A stretch of DNA of 64,000 nucleotides, taken from NCBI GenBank assembly GCA_902729315.2, contig LR746268.1, forward strand, positions 2,163,501 to 2,227,500, written 5' to 3'. Below the pieces are notes generated by a model. The model was not told the origin of the DNA. It did no database searches and was given only the letters and a program-made list of their open reading frames with translations. The position numbers and the translations under genes were made by a program. Below, in pieces: positions 48,652 to 60,500 of this stretch (positions are counted from its first letter, which is position 1; each line of letters begins with the position of its first letter). Origin of the DNA: Spirodela intermedia (lineage: Eukaryota; Streptophyta; Magnoliopsida; Alismatales; Araceae).

Positions 48652-51578
48652 ATGTGGAGCGAGTCGGCGGGCGGGACGGAGGATGTCCCACTATCCCCAA
48701 GGTCCAGAGGCATCCGCAGGTACTTCTGCGACTTCTGCGGCATCTGCCGGTCGAAGAAGTCCCTGATAACCGCTCACATCGTCGCCCATCATCAGGTGCC
48801 GTAGAAGCTCTAATGGTTTCATGTATCATCAAGCAATATCGGAGTCTTATCTGACTCGTTTCGTATTGTTTGATTTTCACTGGCAGGAAGAGGCTGGCGG
48901 TATGAAATATGACGTGGGGGGGGGAAATGTGAACAAGCATCCCGAGTACACGTGTAGAGAATGCGGCGTGAGCTTCAGGAAGCCGGCTTATCTGAGACAG
49001 CATATGCAGGGCCATTCCCTTGAGGTCTTCTTCAGTCTTTTCTAATTATTCTCCGTTCACCGTCACTAGTATTAATCGTCTGTAACTTTCGAATCTTGCC
49101 TTCTCATGATGTTTGATATTTGGCCAATGAAAAGATGTAAGAACTCACATTGGCTCGTGTTTGGTATATATTTTCCATGTGGGGTATGTCTCGCGTCTTC
49201 TGTGTCTGACTAAATCAGTTTTGCAGGAAGATTTTTTTCATGATGAAAATTATGAAAAAATTGATTTATGGCGTGAAGCATTGGATCCCATGTAAAGAAC
49301 TCCAAAATGCGAGAGGCAACAAATCTGACCTTGAATGGATTAGTAGCAGGGTGGGGGACCTCCTGCGAAGATCCATCAAGTGAGCCTCATTCACGTGTTA
49401 CTTTGTAAGTCAAGGTTTGTGTACTGCCACCCTTGGTGGCTCTTATTCACATCAATCGTTTTGAAGGTTTTTGAGTTTCATTGATCGATGTCTAACATTT
49501 ATTTCAAATGTCTGATTTCTTGGCATGGATACTCCAATGAAGCCTTCTTTTCCTCTGGAATCTAACTGTTATATTGGATTTAAAGTCAATTTTATCTTAT
49601 GAGTGATTTGTTTTTCTTACTCTATGAAAGATTATTTATTCTACTAAATAAATAGTTAATTTTGTCAGTATTTTTGTCATATAAAATCTAAACTTGGGAC
49701 TAACCTCATTGGGCTCTATTTGAATGATGCTCATCAAACTGTTAGGAATGGTTTGTGGTCACTGAATTTATTTTTTTAGAGAAATGAAGATAATAGGTTG
49801 TTTCCACTTGAGGAAGGATTGCTTTATGGGCCAAGAAATCTTGATCTTGAAAGCCAGCCCTATCTACAGAGTCCTCATTAATATTTCATCCTTGTTAAAG
49901 CATTTTATTCAACCGTCGTACCTTGTTTTGTCACCCTTTCGATATTCCAAAGCCTTTTTTGTCTGCATACTCAGCGACAAGAACATGTTAAGGTACCTAA
50001 ATATTGATTTTTGGTAGGATTTATCTCATTTCAATTCCATGTCAATAGAGTGCAAGTTTTGACAACGACAATCTGGTAGAGAGGGTGTAAATTTCAGATA
50101 AGATGTTCTTGAGCCTTCCAAATGGAAGAATCAGACGGATGAAATCATTATACTCATACGTACCTTCATTTGTGGGAGAAAAGGGCTCGCATCGCCTGCA
50201 GAGATATCATGCCTTTAAATTGTTTCCATGTATAATATATTTTTCGGATGAAATAAGGAAAATGGATAGCTTATTACGTATTCTGTGACTTTTACAGAGG
50301 CCATTTGTTTGCCCTGTGGATGATTGCCACCATAGCTACAGGAGAAAAGATCACTTGACCCGGCATTTGCTGCAACATGAAGGGAAGATTTTCGTGTGCT
50401 CAGTGGGTAGTTGTGGTCGGCGATTTGCCTTACAGGGCAACATGCGGAGGCATGTGAAGGAATTTCATAATGAAGAAGGCTCTTCGGATGGTCATAGTCA
50501 GCAGCAGCATATTTGTCCAGAGGAAGGATGCGGAAAGGCTTTCAGATATCTATCGAAGCTAAAGAAGCACATGGAGTCTCATGGTAAGGCTTTCAGATAT
50601 TATGATCAGCTTCTTTAAACTCTATTTTACCTGAATCAAAAGTTTCTCATCATTACCTTGTATCGGGCTGGTTGACTTCGCTCTCACACTTTCTTCATTC
50701 ACCAAAATTTTATGGCCTTGTTGACTTTGCTCTCACACTTTCTTCATTCTAACTGTCTGCAGTCAAACTGGATTATGTTGATGTCATCTGCTGCGAGCCC
50801 GGCTGTATGAAACACTTCACCAATGCCGATTGTCTGAAGGCGCATGTCCGAACCTGCCATCGGCACGTTCAGTGCCCCATTTGCGGGACTCAACAACTGA
50901 GGAAAAACCTCAAGCGGCATCTGCGCATCCACGAAAGTCAACCTGCTGTGGAGAAGATCAAGTGCCACTTTCCCGGTTGTCTCCACACCTTCAGCAGAGT
51001 AAGATCAGTAGCGACGTCTTCCGATTTTCCCCTGAATCATAGTCCCTGGATGAAGCTTTGTTATTTATGTTGAAATGGTTTGTTCTTGACATTGTTCTTC
51101 GCAGAAGTCAAACCTCAATAAGCATATACGGGCTGTTCATCTCGAGCTCCGGCCGTTTATGTGCCGATTCGCCGGATGCGGCCTGAGATTCCCCTACAGG
51201 CATGTCAGAGACAATCACGAGAAGTCCGGAGCTCATACCTACGTCGAGGTACTTAAATATTTATACACATTATTGTTTCAAAAAATGGAATTAAAAAATT
51301 ATATCGGATTTTTTTGGCCCATTTTTCGTTTGGAAATTATGATTTTTATGATTGAGGAGGAGTTTTTGCCCCCCTCATTTCGGTTGCAGGGGGACTTCCT
51401 GGTCGCGGACGAGCAGTTCCGGTCGAGGCCGCGGGGCGGGAGGAAGAGGAAGGAGGTGGGGTCGGTGGAGTCGCTGCTGAGGAAGAGGATCGCCGCCGCC
51501 CCCAACGAGATCAGCCCCTTCCGGAACGTCACTTACCACCACCTTCACCGCCTTCTCAGTGGCGACGGCCCCGATTAG
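48652..51578 (+). CDS. TFIIIA: Transcription factor IIIA (nine C2H2 zinc fingers)
   Basis: Productive exons: 48652-48795, 48887-49024, 50298-50583, 50763-50998, 51105-51248 and 51390-51578; 1137 nt, 378 residues, all borders GT/AG and phase-consistent. Nine fingers are visible, starting YFCDFCGICRSKKSLITAHI, YTCRECGVSF, FVCPVDDCHHSYRRKDHLTR, FVCSVGSCGRRF, HICPEEGCGKAF, ICCEPGCMKHF, VQCPICG, IKCHFPGCLHTF and FMCRFAGCGLRF. The C-terminal block has SRPRGGRKRKEV, as in plant TFIIIA. The protein binds the internal control region of 5S rRNA genes to recruit RNA polymerase III machinery, and also binds 5S rRNA. The spacer between fingers 4 and 5 is short compared with Arabidopsis, whose copy has a long repeat-rich insert there. 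Intron 2 (49025-50297) carries the 5S-mimic cassette exon described separately, so expression is probably controlled by unproductive splicing. Confidence 0.95.
49227..49379 (+). promoter_or_regulatory. P5SM cassette exon (5S rRNA mimic) in TFIIIA intron 2
   Basis: Acceptor TTTTGCAG ends at 49226 and donor GTGAGC begins at 49380, defining a 153-nt optional exon. Its 3' two thirds copy 5S rRNA landmarks: GGATCCCAT then AGAACTCC (around 49283-49302; 5S has GGATCCCATCAGAACTCC), then GCGAGAG (about 49308), and GGGTGGGGGACCTCCTGCGAAG (49349-49370; 5S has GGGTGACCTCCTGGGAAG). Including the exon after the phase-0 end of exon 2 reads EDFFHDENY... and hits TAA at 49293-49295, so the message would be truncated after two fingers and probably degraded. 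In Arabidopsis and rice, ribosomal protein L5 binds this mimic and promotes exon skipping, restoring TFIIIA. The same loop is inferred here. Confidence 0.9.
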
Positions 51579-52113
51579 CGGATCGGCCGTCCGTAGTCGG
51601 AGGGAAGGCGGCGCCGCCACCCCCCGCAACCGTTTCTTCTGATAGATGTAAAGGCTGGCCCTTCAGCAAGTGGCACCAGGGGCTTTATATGTAGTAATCC
51701 CATCCCCGAGTTGCTTTTTGAGTCCATATAAAATGGTGTCTATGCCTCATTGCTCTGGACCGTGTGAGGCGGCGGCGCCACCATGCCGTTGCTGCGCTGG
51801 CTGAGGCTCCACGAATGGGGCTGTGCCGTGTGGCATCTTCCTCGTGATAAGCCATCCGTAGGAAAATCTCTTGGGTTCAGGCAGGAACAGCCCGGCCGGT
51901 TGGGATGGATACTGTCACTGGGTCCGGGCTTCATCCTACAACCTTCAAACGGCCCGGCCCGGCCCGGAATCAATGTCGCCGCCGTGGGACCCACCGAATC
52001 TGCGAATCGCGGAGGTGCCTCTTCCTGAGTTTATAGAAAAGAAGCATAGACAACGAGGGAGGGAAGAGCGGGGGGGTAGTGTTGGTATTCGCAGGGAGGG
52101 AGAGGGAGAGGAG

Positions 52114-55077
52114 ATGGGCTCTTCCGCCTTCTCCTGGCTTCTTCGCCGCGGCGGGGGTTCCGCGGTGGGGGAGAAGAGCGGTAAAGGGGAAGGAAAACGC
52201 GGAGAGGTGGTGTCCAGGGAAGAATTGGAGGAATTTGGGCTGACGGAGCAGCTGCGGGAATTCGTGAGGGGCTTGACCGTCGAAACCTTTAAGGAGTTTC
52301 GCCTCGCCAATGGTGATAAATGTATTCTTTACCTTATTCCCTGGATCTTATGTTCCTTCGTCGGATACCTTCGTCTCATGGGTGATCTGATCTTGGGGAA
52401 TAATCCTTTGAAATGAAAACATATTCCTTCCAAGTACAAGCATCGATGGTTCTATTATATCGGTTTTGATCTTGCTTCAATCTAGAGAATTGAGATGATT
52501 GGTCATCGAGAGAGGCCGTTAGGATGTACGAGCACAATGTTGGAGACAGCTTTTGTGGCTGTTGTTGTCTTCTCGTTCATTCACTTAGATTGTGTGCAGG
52601 GGGGACCACGCGCTGAGTACTTGATCACCTATGGATCAAGTCAAACCTAAAAGCTAAAACTAATGTCGTTTCATTATTTAAGGACGAATTCATATGGAAA
52701 TTAAGTTTCGGGAGATATAAATTCTTGATGATCCAGACAGCATTCTAAGACTACAGCCATCTACATAACAATGGATGTTTGTACTTTTGTGTCTACGTAT
52801 ATACCTTCTGTCTTGCCTGTTATTCTTTCTACTGTTTATTATGTCTAAATGATGGACAGATAATTCGCCAATCAGTGGAGACTCTAATATAATGAACCAG
52901 AAGTATGAAGCCAATGTCCAGAAGGATCTTACTGAGTGGCAGGAACAACATGCCCTGCTCATTCTTTCCAGAGTGAAGGTAGATTACCTGAAGAAACACC
53001 CTCCCCCAAACAGTCAAGTATCGGGGGAAATGAACGACTCATGCGATTTGTTTCAAATATTCTTCTTTATTGGTACTCAAATGGTGTAAGAAATGACAGT
53101 AATTTTCCAATTATACAACTGAGAATGTTAGTCTGTTCTTTCACCTTTCTTAAAATCTTAACCTCTTCTCTGCAATCTTTTTGTATATCTTCTCTGAAAT
53201 TTACTGATTAATTGCCTTCATTATCACTTATTTTCTGTTCCAGGAAATTTCAGAGATTAGATACGTTTTGTGTCCTAGACATTTGAAAGACAAAGATTTC
53301 TGGGCAATATACTTCCTACTTGTCAAGAAATTTGTTGCTCCGTAAGCTTTTTGTCCCTTCCCTTGACAATTGTCTCTAATCAGCATTAGTTGATGAACAA
53401 AGAGAGGATAATGAATTTTTTGTTTATCCGCTGGATCAGGAAAGTTTATGTATGATAGAGATATATGTAGATTTTGCATGGAGATCACATCAGCTGCATA
53501 CTCAGTTCTTAAAACCGTTATGTTTTTATTTAAGGTGCTTATTTCAGCGACATTACTTAATTAAAACTGTGCCATTTGTATTCAGTAGAACCTCAAACAT
53601 GAACATCAACTGTTTCTTGCTTTTTGTTTTATTTCCTATCGTCAGTGCTACGTGTGGGATTCCTATATTGTGAATTTATATATTTTTCTTCAATTTAACC
53701 TGTCCTACAGGTCACTTTTCTCTACAGAGTTTATTCACCCATGAATGGTTGTCAGTAGATATATCACTTAGCTATTGAGATGTATAACTTTTAGCCGAGT
53801 TCATTGACTTCAAGTAAAATCTAATCTGGAAAAGTTCTGAAAGCAGCAGACTTCGGATCAAGGCAATGTCTTCAACCAATCCCAGTATTTGATTATTCTC
53901 TGGATTTTTTTCAACAGCATCCACTCTTCATGTGAAAATCATAGTATAAGGAATGCCTGCATGTATTAGGTTAGTGATTTTACATCGGGAAAATTCGAGA
54001 GTGATTTTAGTTTGTTCACACTCATGAGAATTAATATGGTCGCTGCTTATGATTGGATTTCATATCTGTGTGCACAGAATGGGTGCAATCAAACCTGGCA
54101 CAGTTTTTCCAACTTGCTCTTAAACAAACTTATCCTTTTCCCCCAGGTTCTCTCTCTCTCGCTCTTCCCCCCTCTTGTAAGCCTCGCTCAGGGTCTATGC
54201 TAATCTTCTATCTATCGTTGAAATTTTATCAGACATCTTTGGAGAGTCTTAATCATTAAGCTCCACTACCTGACTTTTTGTAGTTATCTCATTCTGTCCC
54301 ACTCAGTCTCAGTTACTTACTCTCTTTCATCCATGGAACGGAAATTGGACATTTCTGTTCTAAATTAGCTTCTTTCGAGCAGAACCTGCTCGGACAACCT
54401 GACATGGCTGATCTCATTTGATGGGTCGAGCTTAGTACCACATGGCATGCTTCGTGACATTGTATGGTTAGCTGCCCTATTATGTGGTTCATGACCTCTG
54501 GCGGTAAGCTGGAAGAGAGGAGATGGAGGGTTGATTTTGGTACTATTCTCTGCGGTGAAGACAGTTGTGAACTTGTCGTTTCGAAATTGGTCATGATAGG
54601 TTCAGTTTTTTTTCCTAGTTGTATCAAAAACCTATGCTATCCATTGTTGATGTTCCATACATAATTCTGAAGTTGGACGTTTTGCAATATGCCTTTTTGA
54701 ATATCTGGGGACATTTTTTTCGAATGCTGCAAATATTACCCAGAATATAATTAGAGGATCTATCTGCAGATGACCCATTGCCTAGTCCGTTAATATTTTT
54801 TGCTGTCTTGGATGATAATGGATTGCCTTCAAAATAAACTAAATATCATGATGAAATGTTTATTCTTCCTTCGCCCTATTTAGTGTTTTACTTGATGTGG
54901 AGGTAACATGTCTTCAATCTATTTCTCAGGTATGAGCTACGTGCAATACAGAAAGCAAAATTAAAGATGATGGCAATGCAGGTTCAAGAATCGACAGACA
55001 ATGGCGCCATTGAAGTGGAGATGACAATGGCAAAGCCAGTTGAAAGCACCCGTGCCCCTCCTGCTGAGGGGGAATAA
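52114..55077 (+). CDS. Small BSD-domain protein
   Basis: Exons 52114-52312, 52860-52978, 53244-53341 and 54930-55077; 564 nt, 187 residues, GT/AG borders with consistent phases. The start ATG (MGSSAFSWLLRR) is the first in frame after a GA-rich leader; an in-frame ATG at 51871 reaches into unconserved sequence. Residues about 46-140 match the BSD fold: LTEQLREFVRGLTVETFKEF, then QKDLTEWQEQHALLILSRVK, then EIRYVLCPRHLKDKDFWAIY with the hallmark Phe-Trp pair at 125-126. The tail (YELRAIQKAKLKMMAMQVQE...) is helical and acidic. BSD domains occur in TFIIH p62 and synapse-associated proteins; the role of the short plant members is unknown. Confidence 0.88.
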
Positions 55078-57189
55078 ATGCCAGATGCTTGTTGATTGAT
55101 GCAGATAGGATGAGATGAGCACTTTCCACTTTACAGGCGAATGTCAGCATATTTATCTCACAGATCGCAGCACCTAAAGTTCTTTTTGAATCACTATCTT
55201 CATGTGATATAGCTAACAATTCGTGAAGAATTTCTGCTTATATCTGCTTATGATCGGAATCGTGTTTTAAAGGTGAGTAGCACAAGCTTATCGAGAAAAT
55301 AAAGTTGACCAATATTGCACAAGAACATAGGAAGGATTTATTTTTCTTCTAATATAGTATTCATGCAATACAACTTTGGAAACCGGGACATGAGAGCTTG
55401 TTACCGTTGACCCAGAACCACCCAAATAATTACCATCTGAAAAATGGATAGGAGATAACTCTTTGCAGGGTCAGTAAGGAAAACCGAAAATATTGAAGGA
55501 CCTGTATAAGCTCTTCAATTGTGGGAAATGCGGGTGTGGATGCAAAACGTCTTCTTGTTTGTTAAATTAATTTTATCCGATTTGAAAACTCAGGGGAAAG
55601 GCCTGGAAAATACCCCGGGACTTTGATTCATTGTATTATATCTTGTTTGTTCTATAGGTTTCGAAGTGGATGAAAGCGAAATGCCAAGATTTGGGAAAAC
55701 AGATGTTTGGAAAGTTTGACATAATGGAAAGATTCTATATAAATCATTTTAGTTTTTTGTAGGCAAGAAACCAAGCCATTGGCTGCGTTGGAGAGATCTG
55801 AGATTTCCTTTTTTCATGGGGCAGATAATCAAAAAGTCAAGATGAACCTTGAAGAAGAGGGATACTGCAGAGTGGAGGTAGGATTACAGACACCAACTCT
55901 CAGTTAGTTCCTTTTTGAAGAAGTCTAATGATGATCGATGAAGATTTTGGAGGGAAATCTAGTGCAGGGGCAGCCCTTTTGTACCACTTTAGAGACATTT
56001 CTGTGGGAATTGCTTAGCAGGCTCCTCATGGGAGATATTGTCAAGAAATTCGATGAAGACAAAGGTTCTCTTCCTTCTTCCTCGCTTCCCCAGACAGAAA
56101 CTATTGAACCCCCCCTTTTTATCTAGACTGATGAGGGGGAAGAACTCGGGACCAAGAGAATACAGTAAAGACTAACAGGCGATGATGATTGCTCCTGATA
56201 TCTTGTGAGCATTCTTTCTGAGAAGAAATAGTATCTTAAGGTTTGCATCTCATTTTTTTACTTTTCCTTTAAATTAAAAAAATTATATATAAATATTAGA
56301 TCATGAAAAAAATTATATAGCATCAATTTTATTAATTTCTCTAGACGGCCTGTTATGATTCTATTTTTTTTGGAAATGTGGTTATTAAATATTTTAATTC
56401 TTGTGATATTAAATAATGTTATGTCTGGCAAAAAAAAATTTATTCGCCCTTTTGTTCTATTTTTCTTCTCCAAACTTGAACAGCTGACTCATCAAACAAA
56501 AGCTGCCATGACCAGATCTGACGCTGCTGGAGACAATCTGCCCCCTGCCCCTTCCATTGGATCTAGGCCACAACCTAGTAACCACCTGTGCGTATGTAGC
56601 TTTCCATGAGATTTATGATTCTCTTTGGATTCTTATCTAGAAAATCATGTTCCAATAATCTTACCGCCAGTTGATCTTCATAATCTGTCTGGGACTACTC
56701 ATCTGGTAGCTGAGATTCTGCCGGACTAATATGCATTCCATTTATTATTCCCAATTCATCGCAGAAATTTTTGCATCTCCTCTCATATTCTTCCTGGGTG
56801 ATTGCATTATAATTAGTACTATCAAAAGATGATACCCATTGAATCAAAATTCTTTTTTTGTATCATATGATGTGGGGGATTCAAAGACTAAATCAGTCTG
56901 AAAAGGGAAGATTTTCTCATAGCTCATTGAAAGCATTGCATATTTCTTCCATCTATGGTGAAAATGACGTCAGCAATAAAATGCTTGTATTTAGATGTGA
57001 GAGAAACTTGTTCTGCTTGAAATTCTTTGCTATCTCTCAGGTGCATAAAAATTTATTGACTAAATAGTAATATTTAATTCTGATATTTTTATGAGAAAGA
57101 CCTCACGAACAAGGATATCGGTTTAGTTTTCAGTGAGCATAACTCAGAATAAAATAAAATAAAAAATTTGGAAAATATTTCATCTTTGT
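55078..57189. other. Region between BSD and hnRNP-like genes, with possible orphan exons
   Basis: The first part is the BSD 3' UTR and flank. Candidate coding pieces at 55763-56605 are listed separately. Nothing else was recognised. Confidence 0.5.
55763..56605 (+). other. Possible unassigned exons or gene remnant
   Basis: Stretches with splice-like borders and non-random translations occur in order on the + strand. 55763-55877 (acceptor TTTTTTGTAG, donor GTAGGA) reads ETKPLAALERSEISFF... to EEEGYCRVE. 55967-56064 (after CTAGTGCAG, before GTTCTC) reads GQPFCTTLETFLWELLSRLL and on. A piece near 56127 reads TDEGEELGTKRIQ then stop. A piece at about 56485-56605 (after TTGAACAG) reads LTHQTKAAMTRSDAAGDNLP. 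I do not recognise a family. They could be alternative 3' exons of the BSD gene, an unannotated gene or decayed sequence. Confidence 0.25.
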
Positions 57190-58490
57190 AGGGCACGGAC
57201 TCCTACTTAAATCAGCCATATTTAGGAGCTTGAATAAGTGAGAGATGTTATGGTGAACTCATATGAGGATATTTAAATTAGACATGGTGCTATTTAGTTT
57301 ATGGCCTATTTTTGAGCCACTAATGGAATAGAACACGAATCTCTACGAAAATATTTATTTATTTATTTATTTCTCATAATAATTACTCGGTGCCTATGCA
57401 TAGATGCCTTATTCTTGTAAAAGGACAGAAAAGAGGGTTATAGATGAATTTATCTGGACGGGGCTAGGGTTCAAATGCATGGGAGACATTATGGATAACT
57501 CATAGGAGGCTATTTAAATTACATTTTGCACTATTTATGTTATGGCTCATTTTTTATCCACTAATGGAAGAAATGTAAATATCACTTAAATTTTATTTAT
57601 TTATTTATCATAATAAATATTTATCCCCTAGAGAAAAAATCTTTAAAAAAAAAACAAGGGGTTATAGATGGATTTATCTAGAGTGTTATTTATTTAATGA
57701 ATGTTTAGCCCCTATATCCAAATTCCTTTTTTGGTAAAAAAAATGGTTATAGATGTATTTATCTGGACCGGACCATGGGTCCAATAGGGTTATCTATGTT
57801 CTGGCCCATTTTTTATCCACTAATTCAAGAAAATGTAAATATCCATTAAACATGTGTTATATGTTTATTACAATAAATATTTTTTCCCTAGATATAAATT
57901 CTTTTTTGAAAAAAAAAGGGTTATAGATGGATTTATCTCGACCAAGCCAAGGGTCCAATAGGGTTATCTATGTTTTGGCTCATTTTTATCAACTAATGGA
58001 TAAGTTAGAAATATCCATAAAAATGTGTTATTTATTTCTCATAATAATTATTTAGTCCCTATATACAAATTCCTTTTTTCTGTAAAAAAAAAGGGTTATA
58101 GATGGATTTATCTGGACCGGACCAGGGGTCGAATAGGGTTATTTATGTTCTGGCCCATTTTATCGACTAATGTAAAAAAAAAAAATCCATTAAAATTGTG
58201 TTATTTATTTATTTATCATGATAAATGTTTATCCCCTAGATATAAATTCCTTTTTTTGTAAAAAAAGGGTTATAGATGGATTTATCTTGACTGGGCCAGC
58301 GGTCCAATAGGGTTATTTATGTTCTGGCCCATTTTATCGACTAATGTAAAAAAATTAAATATCCATAAAAATGTGTTATTTATTTTTCATAATAAAATAT
58401 TTATCCCCTAGATATAAATTCCTATTTTTGTATAAAAAAAAGGTCATAGGTGGATTTATCTGGGCCGGACCAGAGGTCCAATAGGGTTCG
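57190..58490 (+). repeat. Tandem array, period about 174 bp, upstream of the hnRNP-like gene
   Basis: The core word GGTTATAGATG(G)ATTTATCT recurs at about 57435, 57661, 57745, 57918, 58093 and 58267, and as AGGTCATAGGTGGATTTATC at 58441. The last four spacings are 173, 175, 174 and 174 bp. Each unit also carries a (G)GACC-rich word before GGTCCAATAGGGTTAT, then ATGTTCTGGCCCATTTT, ATCNACTAAT, TTATTTATTT and CCCTAGATATAAATTCCTTTTTT. The first two units (from about 57190) are more diverged; one spacing is 226 bp and another is shortened to 84 bp. The array ends about 200 bp before the start codon of the next gene. Confidence 0.88.
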
Positions 58491-58697
58491 GCCTGTGAGC
58501 CCAAGGACTGATTTTTTTCTTAGACACGCGAAGGGCAAGGCGAAGGGCGACGGAAGGCGGGGCGGGGAGGTGACGGCGGGGGAGAGCTTCTGTACGGCCG
58601 CCGCTTCCTCCATTCGCCGCAGCGACGGTCGGAGGGAGGAGGAAAAGCCTTGCCGGCGAGGCGCTGCAGCTCGGGGAAGGAGGTGAAGCGTCTTCTC

Positions 58698-60500
58698 ATG
58701 GAGGGGGGTAGCCCTGGGTGAGTTCAACATGCTCGGTTCATCTTGGTACCCTTCTCGTTAGGAGCCATGGCTGCCAGTTCGTTCTCATATGCTTCCATGG
58801 ATGGATCCAAGGATGATGATACGGGACCATATTTTGTTCGCATGTTTAATATTCCTGTGATTGATGAGCCTCATGTAGTCCCCTTCCTACTCTTCTGATG
58901 CTTTTTCAGGAAGATTTTCGTCGGGGGTCTTCCCAAGGACACGACCAACGGTGGGAATTCTTCGCTCATTTCTCCTCCTCGATCTGAGGATCGTCCTAGG
59001 TACCTGATTTTACTATTATATCTGCTGTTTTTTGGCTGATTTCAGGGACCTTCTTGAAGCATTTTGAGAAATACGGGGAGATCACCGATTCCGTGGTGAT
59101 GAGGGATAGGAAAACTGGGAAGCCGCGAGGGTTTGGATTCATCACCTACGCCGATCCTTCGGTCGTCGACAGAGTCATCGAGGACGATCACATCTTCAGT
59201 GGGAAGCAGGTCTTCCTTCGGATTTCCTTCGCTTAGATGGTGATCCTTCCCCCCTTGACGGGTGATGAAATGTTCTTAGTTCCATTCATTGCCGGCTCTT
59301 TTCAGGTGGAAATCAAGCGGACTATTCCGAGGGAGGCGATTCCCGGGGCAAGGGATTTCAAGACGAGAAAGATATTTGTCGGCGGTATTCCAACTTCTGT
59401 GACCGAAGGTGAAGTGCTTATTGAAGGCTTTCTCCTCTTTTAAGCTGGTTGATGCGTTGACCAGCTCTTCTAATAAATTCCTTCTTCGGGCAGATGAATT
59501 CAGAGATTTCTTTGCCACATTCGGGGAGATTAAAGAACATCAGATAATGCGTGATCACTCCAACAATCGTTCTCGAGGTTTCGGATTCATCACCTTCCAT
59601 TCAGAGCAAGCTGTGGATGATTTGCTAGCTCAGGGGAACAGGGTGGACTTTGCTGGAGCTCAGGTGAGTTATGATAATAGGAAAGAATCAACCATTTACA
59701 AAGATTTTATAATTAAATCATCCAAGCGACCCGATATTTTTTGATCTTCATGTTGCCATGATTCATACGATTTTCCGTTATTATCCCCACATCTTTAGGT
59801 TCATCATTCCACCAATGATCAAAGAATTAGAGCGAGATTTGATCTTCATATCACTTTAAAATCTGTTATCCTGCAGCCAGAGAGTAATTTTCTTTCCTGT
59901 TTGCAGGTTGAGATCAAGAAGGCTGAACCGAAAAAGCCCGCTGCTTCACCATCACGCCCGCCAAAACATTTTAGGAATCTAACACCTACTTTTGGCGGCC
60001 GATACGATGATCCCTATGGTGATTATGAAAGCGAGGTCTTTCGTCCTGGCTATGAACGGGTCGGTGGGCCTCTCCCCAGCAGGGCAGGGCTGTATGAGAG
60101 ATATGGTGGAAGTGATCTTGGTGGTGGCTACAAGGGATATGGTCGCAGTGGCGGTGGTGGCGGCGGCAGCAGCAGCAGCATGGGTCCTTATCAGGGGGAG
60201 TCGGCGTTAGGGTTTTCCGGGTACTATGGCAGAGGCTATGATCCTGGGAGTTACAGAGCAGGCGAGAGCTTCAGAGGCTATGGTGTTGGCTCTGATCCTG
60301 GCATCTATGGAGGAGGTGAGGGCTACAGAGGCTATGGCGGGCCAGATGTTGCTGGTTATGAAGGGGGTGTTCAGTTTGGCTTGGGCTCTGGCTATGGCAG
60401 CCTTGGTGGGTACGGTGCACCCAGCGGCGGCAGCTTCTATGGAAATAGAGGGGGATATGGCGGCGCCGCCGGTGGCCGCTACCATCCATATGGAAGGTAG
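58698..60500 (+). CDS. hnRNP A/B-like glycine-rich protein with two RRMs
   Basis: Exons 58698-58717, 58910-58950, 59046-59209, 59306-59408, 59494-59663 and 59907-60500; 1092 nt, 363 residues, all GT/AG. RRM1 has RNP2 KIFVGGL (8-14) and RNP1 RGFGFITY (48-55). RRM2 has RNP2 KIFVGGI (97-103) and RNP1 RGFGFITF (137-144). The linker VEIKRTIPREA and the block VEIKKAEPKK after RRM2 are typical of the plant RNP1/UBP1-associated hnRNP group. From about residue 200 the tail is Gly/Tyr-rich (GYGG, GGGY, YRGYG), a low-complexity region expected to drive RNA-granule or protein contacts, ending AGGRYHPYGR. The first coding exon is only 20 nt, and the start (MEGGSPG) follows the tandem-repeat array closely. 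The protein is expected to be nuclear and cytoplasmic, in mRNA processing or stability; its targets are not visible. Confidence 0.93.

Noticed and set aside
48548-49015. 155-codon minus-strand frame across TFIIIA exons 1 and 2
   Set aside because: Shadow of the real exons on the other strand.
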